DNA of 60,184 nt from Bacteroides_E sp964583185 (GTDB lineage: Bacteria > Bacteroidota > Bacteroidia > Bacteroidales > Bacteroidaceae), in assembly GCA_964583185.1 (NCBI GenBank), contig CAZOVL010000005.1, positions 1 through 60,184 on the forward strand, given 5' to 3'. The notes below the pieces were generated by a model, which had not been told where the DNA came from, searched no databases, and was given only the letters and a program-made list of their open reading frames with translations. Positions 16,185 through 25,306 of this stretch are shown here, one piece after another. Position numbers and translations under genes: made by a program. Position 1 is the stretch's first letter; each line of letters starts with the position of its first letter.

Positions 16185-16460
16185 ATGCTTGTGGTAATTG
16201 GTTCAATGTTTACGGGAATAATCCTGGGGGTCCTATTTAGAAATAGAAAGATGAATTGGATTCCAATGGGTATCACCTTATTTATTTGGGTGTTGTTGTT
16301 CTTATTAGGAGTTAATACGGGGGTTAATAAAGCCGTAGTTAGTCAGTTAAGTACTATAGGCTGGGATACCCTAATTATTACATTCGGCGCAATAAGTGGA
16401 AGTTTGTTTTTTGCTTGGTTGTTATGGGTGTTTGTTATAAATAAACAAGAAAAAAAGTAA
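16185..16460 (+). CDS. LysO-family transporter, N-terminal half
   Basis: 91 aa from the ATG at 16185; a TTG at 16164 would add seven residues but lies almost at the predicted transcript start. Three hydrophobic helices are visible (about 4-21, 29-47 and 65-85). Composition and order match the N-terminal third of the YbjE/LysO (DUF340) lysine exporter family, which in E. coli is one protein of about 300 aa. The next gene starts one base after this stop and supplies the remainder. The two products probably assemble in the inner membrane. Lysine as substrate is an inference from the family. Confidence 0.75.
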   Translation: MLVVIGSMFTGIILGVLFRNRKMNWIPMGITLFIWVLLFLLGVNTGVNKAVVSQLSTIGWDTLIITFGAISGSLFFAWLLWVFVINKQEKK

Positions 16461-16461
16461 A

Positions 16462-17064
16462 ATGATTGGTAGCATTATTGTTGTTAGCTTATTTGTTTTA
16501 GGAGCAATTTGTGGCTTTTTAGGTCTATTACCAAATTTCATATTAGAAGGAAATTATAGCATCTATGCATTGTGTGGGTTAATGATGTGTGTAGGTATGA
16601 CCTTGGGACACGATAAAAATATAGTAAAAAAGTTCAAGGCATTAGATCCTAAAATGGCAGTATTACCTTTGTTGACAATAACAGGAACACTGCTTGGGTG
16701 TGCCATAATTAGTCTCTTTATGAGTAATCGTTCCTTGTCCGACTGTATGGCTGTTGGATCAGGTTTTGGATACTATTCCTTGTCGAGCGTATTTATTACT
16801 CAATATAAAGGGGCAGAAATGGGAACCATAGCTTTACTTTCAAATATCATAAGAGAACTTTCTGCTTTGATGTTAGCTCCTTTATTTGTGCGTTATTTTG
16901 GAAAGCTAGCTCCTATAGCAGCTGGAGGTGCAACTAGTTTAGATACTACCTTACCTGCAGTAGCTAAGTTTTCAGGGCAAGATTTTCTGGTTCTTTCCAT
17001 GTTTCATGGAGTAGTTATTGATTTCAGTGTACCTTTTTTAGTACGCTTATTCTGTTCATTCTGA
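16462..17064 (+). CDS. lysO: LysO-family transporter, C-terminal half
   Basis: 200 aa, highly hydrophobic with about six membrane segments. Conserved stretches include GLMMCVGMTLGHD, AVGSGFGYYSLSSVFITQYKG, ALLSNIIRELSAL, the GGATSLDTTLP loop and MFHGVVIDFSVPFLVRLF, all typical of LysO. LysO exports lysine and toxic analogues such as thialysine in E. coli. Together with the preceding gene (one base apart) the length is about 291-298 aa, matching the single-chain protein. A terminator follows. Confidence 0.85.
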   Translation: MIGSIIVVSLFVLGAICGFLGLLPNFILEGNYSIYALCGLMMCVGMTLGHDKNIVKKFKALDPKMAVLPLLTITGTLLGCAIISLFMSNRSLSDCMAVGSGFGYYSLSSVFITQYKGAEMGTIALLSNIIRELSALMLAPLFVRYFGKLAPIAAGGATSLDTTLPAVAKFSGQDFLVLSMFHGVVIDFSVPFLVRLFCSF

Positions 17065-17094
17065 GTGTGAGTTATTATTTTATATTTTATAGAA

Positions 17095-17135
17095 AGGGCT
17101 GAATCTTTATATTTTCGATTCAGCCCTCTTTTATT
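17095..17135 (+). terminator. Intrinsic terminator after lysO
   Basis: An 11 bp stem AGGGCTGAATC (17095-17105) with GATTCAGCCCT (17117-17127), 11-base loop, then CTTTTATTTT. It lies between the converging lysO and GH115 genes and may also serve the GH115 side weakly. Confidence 0.85.
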
Positions 17136-19748
17136 TTAATGATTACCCACAGGAATCAAATAGTGTTTTCGGTCAAGGTCAAAATCCAACATAATTTGAT
17201 CTAGCAAAAGCTCTTCATCCAAAGCGTATAGACGAATGATATGTTCTCCGGGTTTGTCTATAACGGTATTTATAACAGTTAGTGATTGGTTACGAAGAAC
17301 ATTTTTAGCCCATTTATCAGATAAAAAACTTTCGGCTGTAGCTACTATTATAGGCTTATTATTATCAATAACTAAAGCATATCTCATTTTTGATTTACCA
17401 TGTACCGGATGCATAGGAATAGATCCCACTTTTATCTTCACATTGCCACTACTAGTAGTGGTAACTCTATACTCTAGATGAGGTTGCTTTTTGTTTATCT
17501 TTTTGGCTACAGGTAGTCGAATGGCTTCTCCACTATGCCCTAATCCTTCTATGATTTCTGTCTGAAGATTATTTGTATAACTAGAAGCATTCAGAGCAAT
17601 CATTCGATTGCCTTCAATGGGTGTTCCTGCTGTTTCAACTAGTGTGGGAGTTTGAGGCAGGTTTAGATTATTACTCTCAGTTAAAGCTTTCAAAGAGAGT
17701 TTGGGTAATCTGGGTTGTTGAAAAACAGGCAAATCCCGGGGTTTCATATCCATCATTAACTCCCATTTTCCATTAAGCATATCTTTGTTATAGGTATAAT
17801 CCAAAGCTGCAATTTCGTTGTATGCGTTAGTTGCCAAACAAGCGTAATAACCCGCAAGGCTTTCATCCTTTTCTGCAAATAGACGAGATTTCTGAGCGTA
17901 AAGAACTTTACGATTCATTGCAGAACTGGCAGCTACCGGATAGTGAATTAGTTGAAAATAGGCAGGTTTGAGTTCTTTTGGAATTTTATTCTCATATATA
18001 TCTGCAGAAAGCTGAGAGATATAATTATAGGTTTTAATGCGCTGCTCCATTTCATCGCCAAAGACATAAGGAGACAATTCTGAATCTTTTACAGGTTGTA
18101 GTCCCGGTCCACTATATTCTCCGGACCAGTCTTCAACTTTATTCCAAGCCATGTGCTCAGGTTTGCGTTGCCCTGCTAAATGATAATAGTGTTTTAGAAT
18201 AGTATGGATTTCATCTGTAGCTTTATTCTTAAATATCGTCTTAATCCAATTTTCTTGATGGGCGTAAATTTTATCTCCGGCAAAGGCATCAATATCCCAA
18301 GCCATATCGAGAAAAAACTCAGTCAGATACTCGTTCGGTTTAATATCCCCCACATTTAGAATCCACATACGACGAGCGTTGTTGTCCCATGCCCGTTTCA
18401 TTTCTGTGTATATCAATCCGGGTTGAGTAGAGCCCAACCATAAGTAATCGTGTGGTTTGCCCCAATAAGAGATGTGATAATAAACACCACCTCCTCCTGA
18501 GCGTTTTTGTTCCTCTTCATCGCTTAATCGCATAATATAACCATTATTGTCGTCACACCATACTAATGTTATGTCGTCTGGTAATTCTAACCCGTTGTCA
18601 TACGCTTTAAGAACCTCCTTATAGGGAACAAAAATTTGAGGGATTTTTGCTATACTTTTATCCGGATTATTTCTTTTTAGTATTTTACGTTGTTCTTCAA
18701 TAATAGTATGTAGAACTCTTGTTTCCTCATCAATACTACTTACCCCCTCCATAGGGCCATCGTGAATCCCTCGCATACCCATTGTATATATATTTTCAGA
18801 ATGGATTAGTTGTTTTGCTCGTTCATCCCAATAAGATAGGACTTGATCTTTATTATTGAAGAAGTTAAAAGGACCATATTTATTATTATCCCATTCTCCC
18901 GTGTTGGTTCGCATCATAGGCTCGGCGTGAGAAGTGCTAGACACTATCCCATATTTTTCTGCCATTTCCTTGTTACCTTCTACAAAAAAGAAAGGTATGG
19001 TGCATTCGTGCATAGCCGGCCAAATGGTGTTTGCTCTAAGACGTAATAATAATTCAAATATTTTCTCATAAGTTTTTGGTCCTATTGCTCCACTTTGAGT
19101 GGTAGGCTCAAAAGTCCGTGTGCTCCAAGGCATAAGTGCCCAATCTTCATCATTTAAGAAAACACCACGATATTGTACCGAGGGAGCATAGGTTTTATTT
19201 ATAGGGGTAAATGAAACTTCGGTCTTTTTATCGGGTATAACATCAGCCCACCAGACCCAAGGAGTGACTCCCATTTGACGTGAAAGTTCAAGTATACCAT
19301 AAGCAACCCCACGGGAATCGCTACCTAAAATAAGAAGACAAGACTTCCCCTCTATTTTTACTGTGTTAAATTGGAATGCTTCCCATTTTCCTTTTAACTC
19401 ATTAACATTAATGTTGTATTTAGATATTAGAGAGGTAATATTTGAATCTTTTTCTGGTATGCCAACAAGAATTGTGTTTTCCTTTAATTCATCAGTTATT
19501 GAAAAGGAACTCTCACAAATTAGCTTTGAATCATTTATTAATAAGTCAATAGCTGTTTTTATAACCGGTTCTTCTCCTTCATAATAAATGGATGCACCTT
19601 TATTTCCTTTTATTAAGTAAAAGCTATCCATACCTAGTAATAAGCAGGAATGGCTCATAAAGAGTAAAAGGGTGAAGAGAAATAGGGTTTTTTTTGTTGT
19701 TTTACCTTCTATCGGACTATGGATTTTTTGTTTTTTCATAAGTTTCAT
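17136..19748 (-). CDS. Glycoside hydrolase family 115, probable alpha-glucuronidase
   Basis: 870 aa secreted or lipid-associated enzyme. A hydrophobic signal segment (about 20-38, KKTLFLFTLLLFMSHSC) follows a basic start; Met4 is an alternative start. The N-terminal part has LGSDSRGVAYGILELSRQMGVTPWVWWADVIP, and the core has VQYRGVFLNDEDWALMPW, RLRANTIWPAMHE and a long (beta/alpha)8-like region typical of GH115, followed by the family's C-terminal domains. GH115 enzymes remove (4-O-methyl-)glucuronic acid from xylan or arabinogalactan side chains. It overlaps the preceding GH28 gene by 32 bases, so the two are translated from one transcript. Confidence 0.88.
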   Translation of the reverse strand: MKLMKKQKIHSPIEGKTTKKTLFLFTLLLFMSHSCLLLGMDSFYLIKGNKGASIYYEGEEPVIKTAIDLLINDSKLICESSFSITDELKENTILVGIPEKDSNITSLISKYNINVNELKGKWEAFQFNTVKIEGKSCLLILGSDSRGVAYGILELSRQMGVTPWVWWADVIPDKKTEVSFTPINKTYAPSVQYRGVFLNDEDWALMPWSTRTFEPTTQSGAIGPKTYEKIFELLLRLRANTIWPAMHECTIPFFFVEGNKEMAEKYGIVSSTSHAEPMMRTNTGEWDNNKYGPFNFFNNKDQVLSYWDERAKQLIHSENIYTMGMRGIHDGPMEGVSSIDEETRVLHTIIEEQRKILKRNNPDKSIAKIPQIFVPYKEVLKAYDNGLELPDDITLVWCDDNNGYIMRLSDEEEQKRSGGGGVYYHISYWGKPHDYLWLGSTQPGLIYTEMKRAWDNNARRMWILNVGDIKPNEYLTEFFLDMAWDIDAFAGDKIYAHQENWIKTIFKNKATDEIHTILKHYYHLAGQRKPEHMAWNKVEDWSGEYSGPGLQPVKDSELSPYVFGDEMEQRIKTYNYISQLSADIYENKIPKELKPAYFQLIHYPVAASSAMNRKVLYAQKSRLFAEKDESLAGYYACLATNAYNEIAALDYTYNKDMLNGKWELMMDMKPRDLPVFQQPRLPKLSLKALTESNNLNLPQTPTLVETAGTPIEGNRMIALNASSYTNNLQTEIIEGLGHSGEAIRLPVAKKINKKQPHLEYRVTTTSSGNVKIKVGSIPMHPVHGKSKMRYALVIDNNKPIIVATAESFLSDKWAKNVLRNQSLTVINTVIDKPGEHIIRLYALDEELLLDQIMLDFDLDRKHYLIPVGNH

Positions 19749-21102
19749 AGGTTATATTCTTCTCAATAATATCTTCTACATTATTTATTCTATTAATAAA
19801 CTCGTTTACTTTTTCTATGTAAATGTTCTCTATTCTTACATTTTTTATTGGCTTTTCAGCATCGCCTTTCAGTTCATATATAGCATTTGTTGTTTCACAT
19901 TTCACGTTCTCAATGTAAATACCTTCAATTTCTGTTATTCTGGTTTCATAGGTAGGTACAATATCTTTCCATTGGTAAAGAACATCCGTATCAATCTCGA
20001 ATAATCTTTGAGTTTGTCCCGATTGTACATCTTTAACGTATATGTTTTTTACAAATCCTCCCCGTCTGTGATTGGTTTTTATGAAGACAAAGCGCCTAAC
20101 AGACTTTGGAGCATTACAATTATGCATATAGATGTTGCGGATACCTCCGGATATCTCACTTCCTATACCTAACATGGTATGTCCTTCTAATATGGTGCAG
20201 TTTCGAATAACGATATTTTCACTTGGACTATTTAGCCGCCAAGCATCTTGATTCCTCCCTGCTTTGATAACTACTGCATCATCTCCTTGGTCAAAAATAC
20301 AATTTTCCACCAATAAATTGCGACTCATTTCTATATCAATGCCATCATTATTATGTCCATGAGCTTTTACATCTAAATTTCGAACAATTCCTCCATCGCA
20401 AAGAAAGAGGTGTATGGTCCAAAAGGGACTTTCTCGTATTTTAAATCCATCTAATAATACATTTTTACATCTGTTGAAATGTATGAGATGGGGCCTTAAG
20501 TTATTTTCCGCTTCGGCCATTTGCCTTTTTTCTATCCCAACATCTGTAGATGCCATGGCATATAGTTGACGTAGTGCATTTAAGTGGGCTTCAGGGCGTG
20601 CAAACCATTTCCTCCAAGTGTCCATTTTGGGTTGTATTATTCCCTTTCCTGTTATTGCTATATTTGTACAGTTATATGCATAAAGTAAAGGAGAGTAGTT
20701 GTAACACTCCATTCCTTCCCAGGAAGTAATAACCGCAGGTAAATAGTCTGTAGGATTATCTGTAAAAATTAGCTGAGCCCCTTCCTCCAAATAAAGGTTT
20801 ACATTACTTTTAAAGTGTATTGTTCCTGTTAACCATTTACCCGTTGGCACAATAACACGACCTCCTCCGGCTTGGTGGCAATCAGTAATGGCTTTTGCAA
20901 TAGCTTTTGTGTTGCTAACTGTGCCACCTTCAATGGCACCATATTTAGTGATAATGAAATCTTTCTTTGGAAAAACAAACTCTTTAATAGGGCTTATTGA
21001 AAAAGGTGCCTCCACTTCTATTTCAATATATTGATTCCTATTGGAAGAAAAGCTAGTATGAAAAGAAAGAACTATAAGTAGAATGGCAAGAATAAGTTTC
21101 AT
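19717..21102 (-). CDS. Glycoside hydrolase family 28 (polygalacturonase-like)
   Basis: 461 aa with a signal peptide (about 1-20). The right-handed beta-helix is visible as repeated short strands, and the GH28 signatures are in order: NNDGIDIE (about 250-257), GDDAVVIKAG (about 272-281), GIGSEISGG and FIKTNHRRGG. These supply the catalytic aspartates and the substrate-binding Arg/Lys. GH28 enzymes cleave galacturonate-containing chains (polygalacturonan, rhamnogalacturonan or xylogalacturonan) and some release terminal residues. The exact specificity is not readable here. It belongs to the susC-led locus, upstream of GH115. Confidence 0.9.
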   Translation of the reverse strand: MKLILAILLIVLSFHTSFSSNRNQYIEIEVEAPFSISPIKEFVFPKKDFIITKYGAIEGGTVSNTKAIAKAITDCHQAGGGRVIVPTGKWLTGTIHFKSNVNLYLEEGAQLIFTDNPTDYLPAVITSWEGMECYNYSPLLYAYNCTNIAITGKGIIQPKMDTWRKWFARPEAHLNALRQLYAMASTDVGIEKRQMAEAENNLRPHLIHFNRCKNVLLDGFKIRESPFWTIHLFLCDGGIVRNLDVKAHGHNNDGIDIEMSRNLLVENCIFDQGDDAVVIKAGRNQDAWRLNSPSENIVIRNCTILEGHTMLGIGSEISGGIRNIYMHNCNAPKSVRRFVFIKTNHRRGGFVKNIYVKDVQSGQTQRLFEIDTDVLYQWKDIVPTYETRITEIEGIYIENVKCETTNAIYELKGDAEKPIKNVRIENIYIEKVNEFINRINNVEDIIEKNITYETYEKTKNP

Positions 21103-21134
21103 CTTCTGTTAGTTTAATTGTGTGTAGAAAAGAG

Positions 21135-21374
21135 TTAGAAAATGTGATTTTTAAACTCATAAAAAGAAAATTGTTCAATAGGAAGATTTATTTCCATCAC
21201 TCTAGAACTTTTAATTATTTTAGCTAAATCATCTTTCCTTTTTTCTTTAAGTTGTTTAATGTTTTCTTGTTCTGAAAGTGTTTTAGAAGTGTACTTAAAG
21301 TCATTAACTTGTGAATAAAGAGAGTTAGAGTTCCACAATAAAAAAGAAGGAAAGGTTGTAATCAATCGAATCAT
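21135..21374 (-). CDS. Small ORF of unknown nature inside the PUL
   Basis: 79 codons between the GH43 and GH28 genes, same strand, gaps of 24 and 32 bases. The start is weakly hydrophobic (MIRLITTFPSFLLW) and the rest is charged (SEQENIKQLKEKRKDDLAKII). No motif, lipobox or clear signal cleavage site is seen and I recognise no family. It may be a small PUL protein, or a remnant of a longer deleted gene. Its position within the operon favours transcription. Coding status is uncertain. Confidence 0.35.
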   Translation of the reverse strand: MIRLITTFPSFLLWNSNSLYSQVNDFKYTSKTLSEQENIKQLKEKRKDDLAKIIKSSRVMEINLPIEQFSFYEFKNHIF

Positions 21375-21398
21375 ATCTATCTTAGTTAATGAATTTTA

Positions 21399-22796
21399 TT
21401 ACAAGTATTTAATATCATCAATTGTAATGAAGTTATCTGTGCTGCCATATATAGCTTCTGTTTTGTCTGTCCAAACCGGCGAGATTCCGGTAACCTCTAT
21501 TTTCAATGTGTATTTGCCTGTGGCTAACTTAGGGCTTATATATCGGGTTGACTTATTGGAGTTTTTACTGTAGAAATCAATCAGTGATGAAGTAACTACA
21601 TCATTCTCTTTATTGGTGATTGTTATTTTAGCATAACCGCTCTTATTGTTTGTTTCACCTATAATTGCTATTTGAGATCCATAGAAAGAAGTTTCAATAA
21701 AACTTCCCTTTCTATTAGAACTATATCTTTTATTAGTAATACTCCAATCCGAATCATTATTTGTTTTTATACTTGAGGTTTTAATACTTCTTGCATCAGA
21801 TAGAGGTTCTCTTTTTTCTATCTTTTCCACATCCCAGCACTCCCAGTATTCAGGTATGGAAAGTTGCTCCCCATTAACTTGAAGTGGTAGCCAAACATAG
21901 GAGGCTGCTGAGGCTTGATGAGGATACGACCACCGATCTCCCATAAACATAGGAATCGTATCGTTATTGTGAATTAAAGGAAATACAAAGGAGGTTTGTG
22001 AATTGTAGGTTAAGCTGCCTTTAGGAGTGAAAAGCCCTTGTTTTGTCCACGGGCCTTCAATTTTTGGAGCTGTAAAATAGTAGTTATCATTCTTTTCCCA
22101 ACTAGTTAAGTCTGAGTAAAGCATATAGTATAGTCCGTTTTTCTTAAACATTGCCGGAGATTCTCCTGAACCGGATAAGTGACTTAATACTAATTCTTCG
22201 GCTGATTTATAATCTTCACTTAAACGATAAATAATACCGTGGTGGATGAGTAAATATCCAGTACCATCTGTATCTTGAAAAGTGCCCATATCCCATCGTC
22301 TAATGGGTTCTCCGTTGTATAGTAATGGACCTTGAAACTCGTAATCTCCTGCTATGGTTTTACAAGTGGCATATCCAATATGTGGATCAAAATAGCCCAT
22401 ATCGTCTGCGTGCATATACATCACAAATTCACCTGTTGAAGGACATTTCATGACTTTTACACGCTCACCCACACGATTTGGTCCTAATATTCCATCTTCT
22501 TGCATCGGAAGCACCACATTTTCAAATTTCCAATGCACTAAATCATCTGATGAATAACAACTAAAACCAGGAAAGGCATTACTTTCATCCGATTTCCATT
22601 CTCCAAAAAGGAAGTATTTTCCTCCTTCTTCTACAATACACGCTCCGTGAGCATTCACTGTATTTCCCTGGTCATCAAACCAAGGTACTCCATTATAAAT
22701 TAAGTTGGAATTGCTGTCGCTTATAGTTGAGGTACATCCGTTAAAAGTGAGAAGGAGTATAAAAAATAGTATGTACAGTTGTTTAATGGTAGTCAT
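21399..22796 (-). CDS. Glycoside hydrolase family 43-type lipoprotein
   Basis: 465 aa. The signal peptide ends in a lipobox (LLLTFNGC, Cys near 21), so the protein is probably a surface or periplasmic lipoprotein. The five-bladed propeller fold shows in GACIVEEGGKYFLFGEWKSD, CYSSDDLVHWKF, GYFDPHIGYATCKTIAGDYEF and GSGESPAMFKKNGLYYMLYSDLT, where Asp and Glu in DPHIG and GESPAMF fit the pKa-modulating and acid residues. The C-terminal 130 residues look like a carbohydrate-binding beta-sandwich. GH43 members act on arabinan, xylan or galactan; the subfamily is not assigned. A terminator-like hairpin separates it from susD. Confidence 0.82.
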   Translation of the reverse strand: MTTIKQLYILFFILLLTFNGCTSTISDSNSNLIYNGVPWFDDQGNTVNAHGACIVEEGGKYFLFGEWKSDESNAFPGFSCYSSDDLVHWKFENVVLPMQEDGILGPNRVGERVKVMKCPSTGEFVMYMHADDMGYFDPHIGYATCKTIAGDYEFQGPLLYNGEPIRRWDMGTFQDTDGTGYLLIHHGIIYRLSEDYKSAEELVLSHLSGSGESPAMFKKNGLYYMLYSDLTSWEKNDNYYFTAPKIEGPWTKQGLFTPKGSLTYNSQTSFVFPLIHNNDTIPMFMGDRWSYPHQASAASYVWLPLQVNGEQLSIPEYWECWDVEKIEKREPLSDARSIKTSSIKTNNDSDWSITNKRYSSNRKGSFIETSFYGSQIAIIGETNNKSGYAKITITNKENDVVTSSLIDFYSKNSNKSTRYISPKLATGKYTLKIEVTGISPVWTDKTEAIYGSTDNFITIDDIKYL

Positions 22797-23223
22797 GATA
22801 TTTTGATTATATACTGTTGTTTATTCTTGATTTTTTATGGAGCTAAAGTCACAAAATACTGTTTGTTGTTATTTCTCCTCTGTAAAATGTGCTATCAGAT
22901 TGTGGGTTTTTCTTTCCTTTTTCCTTAGTTATTTACAGTATAACTCTACTTTTAGGGTAAAAATATTAATCTTTATTATTTCTTCGAAACGATTCCTGCT
23001 CGGATTTTTTTATATTGTTGTGTCCATTTAGGGGAAATGAATTTTATATATCCAATCTCCTATTCTATTCTTCCATTCTTTTGTTCTTCATTCTTTGCGA
23101 TTGTTCATTTACAAGCAATTCCACCTCATTAGTATTATTATTTGCCTAAATATCTATCTCTTGTCCTTCTAGCTAATTCTGGTGTGGAAAAAAATGAATT
23201 ATACTTTTATTAGTGTATTTGAT
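22797..23223. other. Gap between susD and the GH43 gene
   Basis: About 430 bases without a convincing gene. It holds AT-rich sequence and short open frames only. No full TAnnTTTG promoter was found for the GH43 gene, so the enzymes probably depend on read-through from susCD past the hairpin at 23224-23258. Confidence 0.5.
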
Positions 23224-23258
23224 AAAGGTCACTACTGTTAATTTGTAGTGACCTTTTT
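23224..23258 (-). terminator. Hairpin after susD, likely partial terminator
   Basis: A 12 bp stem AAAGGTCACTAC (23224-23235) with GTAGTGACCTTT (23245-23256), 9-base loop. On the minus strand the T-rich arm follows directly. It lies 15 bases after the susD stop and before the enzyme genes. Such hairpins in PULs lower enzyme transcript relative to susCD. Confidence 0.75.
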
Positions 23259-23272
23259 GATCTTTACTTTTA

Positions 23273-25294
23273 CTATCTTTCCGCTGGTTGGTCAGCTGTT
23301 GTTGACCAATAAGGATTCTGATACAATGGTGATAATTCTATAGATGTGTAATCCGACGCAGTCAATAAAAATTCGTTTAAAGGAAGAGGGTTTAAATAAT
23401 GTGCCATATGCCAAGTATACCCATCCTTAAATAAGTTACCTGATGTAAGGTTTCTCTCGTACGGACGTAAGTATTTACTTATATTCGGGCTAGAAACTTT
23501 TGCAGAAGAAGAGCCATCATAGGCGTTTGGGTCAAAATCATAACCATACTCGTTCAACATAACGTCATTCCAAAGATGAAAGCCTTCAATGTGATAAGGT
23601 TCACTCTTTAATTGGTCTAATGATCGCCAACGAATTAAGTCCATCCAACGTAAACCTTCTGCCATTAATTCACATCGACGCTCTCGACGAATATTGTATA
23701 AGATGGGATCGGTTAATAATTGGCCTCCGGTGTATGCTCCCCAATCTAATTTCTCCTTAGCTAAATCGGTAGCTGTAACTGTTACATTAGGGTCTATTGC
23801 ACTTCCACTGAAACCTGCCTTTTCACGAATAATCTTCCAATACTCAAGAACCTTTCCTGAAATACTTCCGGTAAGCATATATTGTGCCTCTATATAATTT
23901 AATAATGCTTCTGTTGCACGGAAAGTAATAGAAGCAGTATAGCCATTATAATTTCCAGGATGTATTGCATCGAATGTGCCTCCTTTACGAATAGTATATC
24001 CTGTAGTATACCGACGATCATCTGTCCCTGCTGTTATATCTGGTACGGGTTCTACTTCAACAGCCATATTACCATATTCATTACCTACATTAATAAATAT
24101 ATTTTTCTGTCCAGGTTCTTTCATAAAGATGTGTAAGCGTGGATCTCTATTTTTACGAACTTCCCCAATTGTTTCATCATTGTAGGTATAACTGCTTGCA
24201 TAGATAGGTTTACCATCTGCCATCAAAAAACTTTCAACCATACTGCGAGTTAATCCAATACCCATATTTCCTCGATTCACAGATGTTTCTACATGATTCA
24301 CTATTCCTAAAGCACGGCTGTATTCCCTCCATAAGAGAACTTCGGGGTAAGGGGTCATATCAATATTACCAAATAAAGTGAAGTAAGGATTTATATCAGA
24401 GGAACTTTGTGGTACAACACCTGTATTTTTAACTAATAAATTCTTGTATTTTTCTGCGACAGTCTCTGCTGATTCTGCGGCTTCTTTTAAGAAAAACTTA
24501 GCTTCCTCTTCAATGCTACCTGTTGGGAACTGATAGTTTGCGTTGTAGTCTTTAACTTTACCAGGCCATCCTTCGCCATTTGGAACAAATGGTGTGTTCT
24601 TAAAATTGGTCAACCATGAACCTTCAAAAAGTGCCACGCGAGATTTAACTAATCTTGCTACATCTGGTGAAATGCGAGTACGACGGGATTCGAAATCCTC
24701 ACTCATATAATTAATAGCTGTATCTAAATCTTCAAGAATAAATCGAGCTACTTCATTCCGGGGCATCCGCTTACTTTTTTCTATTAAAAGACTCTCATTG
24801 TCTGGGTAAGCTTCCTCTAAAATAGGTAAATCTCCAAACATTCTTAACATGGAAAAATAGCGATAAGCTCGTAAGAAATAAAATTCACCTATATAATGAC
24901 GTATATTCTTATCCGATCCTGTGATCTCATTTTTTGCATATCGATCTAGGATGGTATTTAATTGATAATTGATATTACGAATTATAGTAAAATCCCAGTT
25001 ACTATTGTCCATACTGACCTTCCATTGTCCAGTGGCATATTTGCCATCAGCATTCATTCCAGCTTCATTGTCCGTATGCGTATCATGAGAGAAAGTGTAT
25101 CCCAACGATGGTAAAAGGCTAGCATAATAACCATTTGTTGCAGCCTCTAATTGGTTCTCAGATCGGTAATAATCTTCAGGAACCAAATATGAAGGTGGTT
25201 GCTTATCTAAGAAATCTTCACACGAAATTAATACACTGCTACATAGTAATATAATAATGGGTAGTGTTTTTATGAACGTATTTATATTTTTCAT
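23273..25294 (-). CDS. susD: SusD/RagB-family outer-membrane glycan-binding lipoprotein
   Basis: 673 aa. The signal peptide ends in the lipobox LISC (Cys about 25) followed by EDFLDKQPPS, the classic SusD start. TPR-like helices are seen in EFYFLRAYRYFSMLRMFGDLPI and SRVALFEGSW, and the C-terminal SusD region has RRERRCELMAEGLRWMDLIRW. SusD caps the SusC channel at the cell surface and binds the target oligosaccharide. It lies 12 bases downstream of susC. The number denotes family, not starch specificity. Confidence 0.95.
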   Translation of the reverse strand: MKNINTFIKTLPIIILLCSSVLISCEDFLDKQPPSYLVPEDYYRSENQLEAATNGYYASLLPSLGYTFSHDTHTDNEAGMNADGKYATGQWKVSMDNSNWDFTIIRNINYQLNTILDRYAKNEITGSDKNIRHYIGEFYFLRAYRYFSMLRMFGDLPILEEAYPDNESLLIEKSKRMPRNEVARFILEDLDTAINYMSEDFESRRTRISPDVARLVKSRVALFEGSWLTNFKNTPFVPNGEGWPGKVKDYNANYQFPTGSIEEEAKFFLKEAAESAETVAEKYKNLLVKNTGVVPQSSSDINPYFTLFGNIDMTPYPEVLLWREYSRALGIVNHVETSVNRGNMGIGLTRSMVESFLMADGKPIYASSYTYNDETIGEVRKNRDPRLHIFMKEPGQKNIFINVGNEYGNMAVEVEPVPDITAGTDDRRYTTGYTIRKGGTFDAIHPGNYNGYTASITFRATEALLNYIEAQYMLTGSISGKVLEYWKIIREKAGFSGSAIDPNVTVTATDLAKEKLDWGAYTGGQLLTDPILYNIRRERRCELMAEGLRWMDLIRWRSLDQLKSEPYHIEGFHLWNDVMLNEYGYDFDPNAYDGSSSAKVSSPNISKYLRPYERNLTSGNLFKDGYTWHMAHYLNPLPLNEFLLTASDYTSIELSPLYQNPYWSTTADQPAER

Positions 25295-25306
25295 TGTCTG
25301 TCAATA

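Noticed and set aside
22837..23031. 64-codon plus-strand ORF in the susD-GH43 gap
   Set aside because: Opposite to the operon, hydrophobic by AT composition, no start context or similarity recognised.
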